From positions 25,240-89,239 of the forward strand of contig JANQOF010000046.1 in NCBI GenBank assembly GCA_028279215.1: DNA of 64,000 nt, given 5' to 3'. Source of the DNA: Pirellulales bacterium. GTDB taxonomy: Bacteria > Planctomycetota > Planctomycetia > Pirellulales > Lacipirellulaceae. Below the pieces are notes generated by a model. That model had not been told where the DNA came from. It saw only the letters and a program-made list of their open reading frames with translations, and searched no databases. Below, one piece after another: positions 57,838-64,000 of this stretch (positions within the stretch are counted from its first letter, which is position 1; every line of letters starts with the position of its first letter). The translations under genes were made by a program, and so were the position numbers.

Positions 57838-60081
57838 CTAATCGAGGAGCAAGTCGCGCAACTCGCTCTTCTGCTGTTCTGTCGTCTTGGCGTTGATTTG
57901 TTTCTGTTGCCGAATAATGTCGCGGAGCATCGCGATCACTTCATTATAGCTCTCCAGGCCCTGCATCTCGCGCAACAAGTGTTCGACCTCAACAATTGCC
58001 TGGCGAGTTTCGATCTTGGCAGCCGAGGTGGCCCGTCCATCCTTGGCGATATCGGAAATTCTGTCCGCAACGCTTGTCATTCGCATGCCCCCCAACTCGC
58101 GAAGCGGCGTCGCAATGCGGTTGCCGATGCGATCAGACAGTTCGCTGTTCACGATCCGATTGTTGTCGAGTTGTGCGTGAATGTCTTCGAAACCAGTCGC
58201 GATTCCAAGCACTTCATCGCCGATTTGAAGCGCTGTCTCTGAGAGACGGCCAGACTCCCTGTCGAGCAGGTCAGCATCGACGTCGTTTGCGTTCTTGTCT
58301 TGTGTGTCGACGACCAGAAAGTCAGCCTCTACATCGGTAGCTGCCGATTGCGCGTTTGTTTCTAGCTTTTCGAGCGAGTCGTACAAAAGCAACAGTTTGT
58401 CGGCCACCGATTCAAACGTCTGGCGCAAGTTCTGCTCAGCACTGGCGAGCCGCGACATTAGTTCGTCTTCAGTTACGATTTCGAACGATAGCGCCCGGGC
58501 GGAAGCCGTCCGCGAGTTGTCATCGAGATCATACCTATCGTCGGCGGCCGCGGTGATCGTGATCCTTTGGCCTGCCGCGAAACGATACTGCGGATCGTCC
58601 GGGTGAGCAGCAGCTAGTTCGCGCAAGTCGATCGAAGCGACGGCCAGGACTTCGCGGCCGAAACTAGTCGGCAATTCGACGTCAATCGTCTGGAGCGACT
58701 CGTTATCGAGGTTCATTTCGCACCACGCAGATCCGATAGCGTGGTCATCTTCGATTTCGACCTCCATTGGTAAGCGAGCGTTGGCGGTGACGGCTGAACC
58801 AATTCCACTTCGCGTGGCAGTAACTTGCGGTTTCTGATCGCGCCGGGCCGCTACCGCCACCCGAAACGGCTCTGCTGATACGATCCCGTCGATATCCAAT
58901 AGCTCCAATTCCACCTCTAAGTCGTTGACGTCGAGATTGAACGTGGAGTTGAAGTCGGTCGTGGTTGTGTCCGTCCTTAGCGGGGCGTCATCCGTCTGAA
59001 CCACCTGACGCCACCGGATCGACTTTAGCGGCTTGTTCGCCCGCCCGTTGACCGCGACCTGTGTTCCCTCGGGAAGCTCTACACGCGGGCCGACGGAGAT
59101 TTCTCGCGACGATCTCTCCAGGTACCCAGGATACCGGCAGACAAACTTGAGTTCGGTTACTTTGGGACGCTCGACCACGATCAAGCGTAGGCGCTCAATA
59201 CGATCGTCGCCGCCGCGGATGGCGAATTCCACATCGCCCGAGATGCGTTCGAATAGGTACTCGTACCTTTGGCTTGAGTCGTGACCAGGCACGGCGTCGC
59301 CAATGCGTACCAGGTCGTCGCGTCCGCGGCGTCCCTCCTGCCAGCGATAGCGAATGGTGACTCGGTCCGGCGCCTGCTTTCCTCCTTCGAGCTCTGCAAG
59401 CACCACAACGGGGACGTTGGAGTTTCGGGCAACCTTCCTGACCCACCCACCGGCTCCGTCTGGTTCGAATCCTTGTACGGTCAAATTGACTTTTCGCGGC
59501 CAGGCGGCCGGTGAGAGTGCGATACGATCGGCGTAGGTCGCCCAGACGCTTGGCACTGCGATGGCCAACAGCACTACCGACAGCCCTAGTCCGGCCGCCG
59601 ACAGCGCAAACCGGTTTAGCCGCAATTGGTTGGTCAAGGAGTCGGGATCGATTCGACTTGCAGCCTCGGCAGCCACTTTGAGGGTGCGGCGCGCCAATTC
59701 AGGATGCAACGCTGCGCCTGCGGCGGCTTGTGCGCGCAAATCGACGGCGGCCGAAAGTGAGTCCGCCAGTTCGGCGTGCTTCCGTTCGACCACCAGGGCC
59801 AGGCTTTGATCGGATAGTGCCACCATCCATCGCCGAAGTCCCCACCACACGAGAACGAACAATAAGACGATTACAACGAGTACATGCACGACTATTCGCA
59901 CCTGCGGCGAAGGTTCGAACATCCAGTCGACTAACAACCCGCCCCAAAACACGGCGCCCAGAACCACCAGAGCCATAAGCACGGCTTCGATCAATACGAA
60001 CTGACGAATTCGCCGCCTTAAGCCGGTCAGCAGTTCGCTGACGACGCGGTAATCGTTCGAGTTGTCGTTTGAATCGGTCAT
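57838..60081 (-). CDS. DUF4175-like large membrane protein
   Basis: A 747-residue protein. Three hydrophobic helices occur in the N-terminal third (about 27-50, 62-83 and 158-185). A long extracytoplasmic beta/alpha part follows, ending in coiled coil at about 555-745. The pattern matches DUF4175-type proteins: RMVIALS-like N terminus, then WMVALSDQSLALVVERKHAE, LTVQGFEPDG and the many short beta repeats. These proteins sit in MoxR/BatA-type operons. Function is unknown. It follows the vWA gene by seven bases and precedes the coiled-coil gene by 40. Confidence 0.7.
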   Translation of the reverse strand: MTDSNDNSNDYRVVSELLTGLRRRIRQFVLIEAVLMALVVLGAVFWGGLLVDWMFEPSPQVRIVVHVLVVIVLLFVLVWWGLRRWMVALSDQSLALVVERKHAELADSLSAAVDLRAQAAAGAALHPELARRTLKVAAEAASRIDPDSLTNQLRLNRFALSAAGLGLSVVLLAIAVPSVWATYADRIALSPAAWPRKVNLTVQGFEPDGAGGWVRKVARNSNVPVVVLAELEGGKQAPDRVTIRYRWQEGRRGRDDLVRIGDAVPGHDSSQRYEYLFERISGDVEFAIRGGDDRIERLRLIVVERPKVTELKFVCRYPGYLERSSREISVGPRVELPEGTQVAVNGRANKPLKSIRWRQVVQTDDAPLRTDTTTTDFNSTFNLDVNDLEVELELLDIDGIVSAEPFRVAVAARRDQKPQVTATRSGIGSAVTANARLPMEVEIEDDHAIGSAWCEMNLDNESLQTIDVELPTSFGREVLAVASIDLRELAAAHPDDPQYRFAAGQRITITAAADDRYDLDDNSRTASARALSFEIVTEDELMSRLASAEQNLRQTFESVADKLLLLYDSLEKLETNAQSAATDVEADFLVVDTQDKNANDVDADLLDRESGRLSETALQIGDEVLGIATGFEDIHAQLDNNRIVNSELSDRIGNRIATPLRELGGMRMTSVADRISDIAKDGRATSAAKIETRQAIVEVEHLLREMQGLESYNEVIAMLRDIIRQQKQINAKTTEQQKSELRDLLLD

Positions 60082-60088
60082 CGTGCGA

Positions 60089-62572
60089 TTAGGCGAGGTA
60101 ATTCAAGCGTCGTACTATCCACTCCAAACTAAGCGCGCCCGCGACCAGTGCCAGCAGAACCAACGATTGGTGGCGATCAAACGCCCGATCCACTGCGCCA
60201 ATCACGCGCTTCGACCGCGATTGACTAGGCGTGGCGGCGAGAATCGATGGCCGTGAGTCGCTGCCTGTGACGGCGTCGCTTGGCATCGAGAAGTAATGTC
60301 CGCCAGTTGCAGCGGCTAGCGCCTCGAGGGCCTCGCTGTTCCGAGTTGTTTGACCAGCTTCCAGTTGTGGAGTCGTGACACGTAAATTGCGAGATAGCTG
60401 ATCGGACGAGTCCGGCACTTGCAGCGTCATGTGATAAGCCCCCGGCGCCAGCACGCGAAACTCGCCCGCAAACGTGCCTACCCGCGACGTATCGGCGGTT
60501 AGCACGAGTTGAGAGGAGCGTCCCCCAGGCATCTCCAGTTCGAGTGGAAGACTGTCGGCAACCAATGGTTCCATTTGCTGGTCGAGCATCACCGCGCGAA
60601 CCGGCACCGTGGCACCCACTTCGTAACGGTCTTGGGCCACCAGTAGCTTGCCTCGGGGCGAGCCTTGCAGCAGACGGGCCTGACTGGTGTGCCGAAGCAG
60701 TGAAGTCCAAATCCGTTCGTAGTACTCGGCGCCGAGTTTGCGCAGGCGCCACAGCTCGCCGCTACCGATCAGCAACACTTGGCCGGCACCATAGTAGTGC
60801 CCGACGATATACTCGAGCCCATTCTTGTCGTCGGCATTGCCAGCCAGCCGGGCGTAAATGGTTGCACCGGCCTTCGGTCCTTGGTGCTTAAGCACCGCAT
60901 AGACGCCATCGAACGAATCCCAGACCTCAAGATTTTCTTCTCGATTGTCGGTAAGCCATAGGAACTCGGCGTCGCGGCCCTCGGGCGTGACGTCAATTCG
61001 ACTCACCACGTCGAGGTCATCGGCGTCGGATCGCCGGTCGAGCAACTGGTTGGGCAGGCGAACCGGATAGAGGCCGCGAATCGTCCGCATCCGCGCGTCG
61101 ATGCTCCACCGCGGCGTATTTACACGGCCCGGCACGACTACCAGGCCGCCAGCCTGTCGTGCCACCCACGCCTCAACCAAGCGAACCTTGTCAGCAGATA
61201 ATGCCGACCAATCGGGATCGAACGCCACGATCGCGTCGTACTTCGATAGCTGCTCGGCAGTTGCCGGGAACTCGTTAAGGATCTCGTTGGCATCTTGCGA
61301 GATACCAGGCGCCGCGGTGCCAAGCAGCACGTCGACGACAAAACTCTGGTCCCGACGCAGTTGATTGCGTACGAACCGATAGTCGCGTGTCGGTCCGCCA
61401 GCGTAAAGCAGCACGTTTGTCTTTCGATCAATCACCGCTACCTGGGCTCGCTGTGAGTTGTCATCGTTAAGGACCTCGCGGCGGGACGGAATCGCGCGAA
61501 CCTCGTAGGTGTACTCGCCCACTTCGCCGGGATTCGTTTCGAAACGAACTGTTTCCAACGTGTCGTCTGCCGATGCCGACACGGCACGAGTTTCCAAGAG
61601 TTCCCAAGCTTCAGGTGCGTCGCTGTCGCCGGCCGGCCGGCGGGATAGCTGAAGCTCGACCTTTTGCCCTGCCAAGTCCTGCGCATGGACGATTGCTTGC
61701 AGCGTGAATTTGTCACCAGGATAAGCCCGCTCAGGCGCAATTAGCTCGCGTATATCGACATTTGCGGGTGCCGTCGTTGGGCCAAAGCCGATGGAATGAA
61801 TCTTGGCACGCACAGCCGCAGCAGCGTCGGCTGCAGCAGGCAACTCTAATCCGCGGTTTTGCCCACCATCGGTTAGCACAACGATGCCCGCCAACGGCAA
61901 ACCTCGATAACGTTCCAGCGTCGTGGCAATTGCGTCGCCTAAACGAGTCTCATGACCATACGCGTCGAAGTCGCGCGCAATCCTAGCTTGTCCAAGACGT
62001 TCTTCATTCTCGCCGACGTCCGGCGATGGCTGCTCGCCCTCAGCGTCCTGGTGTTGTTGCAAATAGGTTACCGGGCGCGTCGCATCGCCAAATGCTACGA
62101 GGTCGACATCGTGTTCGGTGCGTAAGTCTTCGATCAACCTGGAGTCGGCAAGTAGTTGCTGCGCTGCGGCGGCTCGCGAAACTGCGCCGTCGCCCGCAGT
62201 TGGATCGTCGGACGGAAGGCTCATGCTAAGGCTAGTGTCGACCAGTACGACCACCCTCGATGGCTCAACTACTAGCGTGCTGGTCCGACGCTCTAATCCC
62301 AGGAAGAAAGCCACTAGCCCAGCGATGGCCGTGGTCCGCAGCAGCGCCAACACGACGGCTCTAGACATGGTGACGGTTCGTGCTTCGCGACGATACACCA
62401 GCCACACGTATGCCAGTAGCAGCACGAGTGCACCCAGTCCGGCCCACCATTCCCACGATGAGTCGCCCAGTGATTCAAGCCGCGAAAAGCCATACACCGC
62501 TTCGCTGGCAAGCTCGGTGGCCGCCAGCGGAAGGCAAATAGACGGCAGCAGGGATAGGAGGACGTTGTACAA
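60089..62572 (-). CDS. vWA-domain / glutamine-amidotransferase-like membrane protein
   Basis: An 827-residue protein. Two N-terminal transmembrane helices are visible (WWAGLGALVLLLAYVWLVYR and AVVLALLRTTAIAGLVAFFL). The von Willebrand factor A domain spans about 105-275, with metal-adhesion residues DTSLSMS and VVLTDGGQNRG. The remainder (about 380-650) resembles a class-I glutamine-amidotransferase-like fold: RKTNVLLYAGGPTRDYRFVR, YDAIVAFDPDWS, GGLVVVPGRVNTPRWS. One transmembrane helix closes it (QSLVLLALVAGALSLEWIVR). The start is TTG 62570-62572 without a clear ribosome-binding site. It is typical of planctomycete BatA-type clusters; the role is unknown. Confidence 0.78.
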   Translation of the reverse strand: MYNVLLSLLPSICLPLAATELASEAVYGFSRLESLGDSSWEWWAGLGALVLLLAYVWLVYRREARTVTMSRAVVLALLRTTAIAGLVAFFLGLERRTSTLVVEPSRVVVLVDTSLSMSLPSDDPTAGDGAVSRAAAAQQLLADSRLIEDLRTEHDVDLVAFGDATRPVTYLQQHQDAEGEQPSPDVGENEERLGQARIARDFDAYGHETRLGDAIATTLERYRGLPLAGIVVLTDGGQNRGLELPAAADAAAAVRAKIHSIGFGPTTAPANVDIRELIAPERAYPGDKFTLQAIVHAQDLAGQKVELQLSRRPAGDSDAPEAWELLETRAVSASADDTLETVRFETNPGEVGEYTYEVRAIPSRREVLNDDNSQRAQVAVIDRKTNVLLYAGGPTRDYRFVRNQLRRDQSFVVDVLLGTAAPGISQDANEILNEFPATAEQLSKYDAIVAFDPDWSALSADKVRLVEAWVARQAGGLVVVPGRVNTPRWSIDARMRTIRGLYPVRLPNQLLDRRSDADDLDVVSRIDVTPEGRDAEFLWLTDNREENLEVWDSFDGVYAVLKHQGPKAGATIYARLAGNADDKNGLEYIVGHYYGAGQVLLIGSGELWRLRKLGAEYYERIWTSLLRHTSQARLLQGSPRGKLLVAQDRYEVGATVPVRAVMLDQQMEPLVADSLPLELEMPGGRSSQLVLTADTSRVGTFAGEFRVLAPGAYHMTLQVPDSSDQLSRNLRVTTPQLEAGQTTRNSEALEALAAATGGHYFSMPSDAVTGSDSRPSILAATPSQSRSKRVIGAVDRAFDRHQSLVLLALVAGALSLEWIVRRLNYLA

Positions 62573-62587
62573 GGTAAATTGCGCTGG

Positions 62588-64000
62588 TTATTCGTGAAAA
62601 CTACAGACATACGCGAGCGCTTGCTCGGCAACTAGCACGAGCACGACTGCAATTAGGAGTAGTTCCGCCCAGGTCGACTCGCTCGCGTTCGCTTCGGTCG
62701 AAATTTGATCGGCGTATCGCAATGCAAACGACTCGCTGGCGAGCTTCTGCCGCAGGGTCGAGTCGGCCACGAGTTGGAGGTTGCCCTCACCCACGGCAGG
62801 ATTCACCGCCAAATAACGGTCGTCGGTACCGCCTCCTAAGTATCCGAGCGACACTTGATGCAAGCCAGCCCGATTGAGCGGACTTGATGTGAGTTCCAGG
62901 TGTTCCACACTCGGATCACCAGAGAGCGTGGCTTGAAACGGCACGCCCTCGCCAATGTGTTGGATAGAACCGGTAGGAGCGAATTGGTTGCCATCGATCG
63001 CCAGGTGCAGAACGTCACCGACCGCCAGCAACTGGTCGGCACCTTCGCCACGCGCCAAGTAACCGAATAGTTCGTTGGCTAACACGACGAACGCCGGATT
63101 GGGTCCCAGGTTCGACCAACTGCCAAGTGTGCCTTCGATGGGCGAAATTTTGGTCAGTTGCATCACCACCTTGCCACTGCCGTATCGCTGTTCGATCACT
63201 AGCGGCGCTTTTTCCGCCAATGTGGCAATGACGCGAGTGTTGGGCGACTGCACGCTTTGCCATCCTGCCGCCAACGAGTAGTAGTAGTTCACTCGCATCA
63301 GCGCCAACATACTGTTGCGTTCGCCCCGAAACACAGCGAAAACGGGGTGATCGGTCACGCATAGATCACTGGCTGCAGTTTCGCTTTCGCGGATCTTTTC
63401 CACCCATTGGGTTGGCAAATGTGGCGGCGCGGGCACGAGTCCCATGCCTTCCGCGAATCCCTCTTTGGCATAGAACGATCGGTCGATCGATTCGCCAAGC
63501 GCTATGAACAGCCCGCCTCCTTGCTCGACGTAGTTACTGAGAAGAACAAGGTTCTCTTCGCTCAAGCGAGGAACATCTAGTAGGGCCACAGCGGCGTACG
63601 AGGCAAGCGCGCCTGCGCTGGAGAAATCATCGACGCCGACAATCACAGGCTCCCAACCGCTCTTGGCAGTGCCACCTGGCGCCAGCGCTGTACCGAGATA
63701 GTACGAGTCCCACTTTCCCGGCGATCCGTCGACTAACAGCACCTTCTGCGCTTCGGGCAACAGCGTGGCGTACACGCGGCGGTTGTCGATCTCGACCGCG
63801 TCGGCATCGATCTCCGCCGCCAGATGGTGTGGTCCGGCGCCAGCGAACGTCGTACGAAATCGGCGCTGCACAGTTTCCCCCGCGGGCACGTCGCCCAGCG
63901 GAACGGCGACGAGCGGAGCGCCATCTTGTTCCAGGTCGATCACAACATCTGTGGCATTCGTGGCGCCGTAATTCTCGACGGCCACTTGCATCCAGACTTC
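62588..64000 (-). CDS. BatA-like protein with amidotransferase-like domain, 3' part only
   Basis: The C-terminal 470 residues of a protein whose start lies beyond the right edge. The visible part opens with a CARDB-like beta-sandwich segment (VAVENYGATNATDVVIDLEQ; GETVQRRFRTTFAGAGPHHL). A glutamine-amidotransferase-like fold follows (KVLLVDGSPGKWDSYYLGTA; LLSNYVEQGGGLFIALGES). It ends in a transmembrane helix LLLIAVVLVLVAEQALAYVC and SFHE. This is the usual C terminus of BatA-like planctomycete proteins that begin with two helices and a vWA domain. It is upstream of, and co-oriented with, the vWA gene by 15 bases, and the whole set to 49866 may be one operon. Confidence 0.75.
   Translation of the reverse strand, partial: EVWMQVAVENYGATNATDVVIDLEQDGAPLVAVPLGDVPAGETVQRRFRTTFAGAGPHHLAAEIDADAVEIDNRRVYATLLPEAQKVLLVDGSPGKWDSYYLGTALAPGGTAKSGWEPVIVGVDDFSSAGALASYAAVALLDVPRLSEENLVLLSNYVEQGGGLFIALGESIDRSFYAKEGFAEGMGLVPAPPHLPTQWVEKIRESETAASDLCVTDHPVFAVFRGERNSMLALMRVNYYYSLAAGWQSVQSPNTRVIATLAEKAPLVIEQRYGSGKVVMQLTKISPIEGTLGSWSNLGPNPAFVVLANELFGYLARGEGADQLLAVGDVLHLAIDGNQFAPTGSIQHIGEGVPFQATLSGDPSVEHLELTSSPLNRAGLHQVSLGYLGGGTDDRYLAVNPAVGEGNLQLVADSTLRQKLASESFALRYADQISTEANASESTWAELLLIAVVLVLVAEQALAYVCSFHE

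Noticed and set aside
1..64000. CRISPR arrays or phage modules
   Set aside because: No regularly spaced repeats of 25-40 bases and no integrase, portal, terminase or capsid genes were seen anywhere in the window.

Overview
This window reads as a chromosomal segment of a planctomycete, most likely a member of the Pirellulales. The evidence is two DUF1559 pseudopilin-like proteins, several secreted proteins with dockerin-like repeats and C-terminal PEP-CTERM sorting tails, an ECF sigma factor next to a Ser/Thr kinase, a second ECF factor with a FecR/LamG regulator, and a vWA/DUF4175 surface operon. Housekeeping genes of ordinary appearance (secA, prc, holA, metH, sucCD, msrA, tRNA-Gln, tRNA-Arg) are interspersed. 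No CRISPR array, intact transposase, prophage or rRNA was seen.

Layout. 1-8.5 kb: secA (5' part only), a PhnP-like metallo-hydrolase, a Prc-type tail-specific protease, two small envelope proteins, an FHA-GAF-SpoIIE phosphatase, a membrane protein and tRNA-Gln(CTG). 8.5-9.7 kb: gene-poor, with a possible receiver-domain fragment. 9.7-17 kb: DUF1559 protein, dockerin/PEP-CTERM protein, WYL regulator, ECF sigma factor plus transmembrane kinase with an altered DFG motif, and a surface protein. 17.3-30.5 kb: a block of nine genes all on the minus strand, starting with an ECF sigma factor and a FecR/LamG protein. It continues through three paralogous PEP-CTERM proteins sharing a Cys-Cys motif, a TPR-sulfotransferase, a DUF1559 protein, an EF-hand lipoprotein and a glucose/sorbosone dehydrogenase-like PEP-CTERM protein. 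30.5-32 kb: gene-poor and possibly decayed, ending at tRNA-Arg(ACG). 32-49.7 kb: holA, a lipoprotein, a SolA-like oxidase, a TelA-like/DUF6384/coiled-coil module, a matrixin-type protease, lipoprotein-type msrA, metH, a LarA-like protein and sucDC. 49.9-64 kb: nine minus-strand genes running from a vWA/glutamine-amidotransferase/DUF4175 set into an NPCBM-like protein and three HtrA-like proteins.

How genes may work together. The 17-30 kb block looks like one regulated surface programme. The ECF/FecR pair would sense an extracellular state and control export of CC-motif proteins that are anchored or processed through PEP-CTERM, with a sulfotransferase for modification and a pseudopilin plus lipoprotein pair at the envelope. 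No exosortase lies in the window, so sorting would depend on a distant gene. In the 50-54 kb HtrA trio the first protein keeps His-Asp-Ser. The second has lost His and Ser, and the third has lost all three residues, so an active protease is translationally coupled to two pseudoproteases. These two clusters are the best candidates for undescribed biology. All functional statements rest on reading motifs by eye; no database search was possible.
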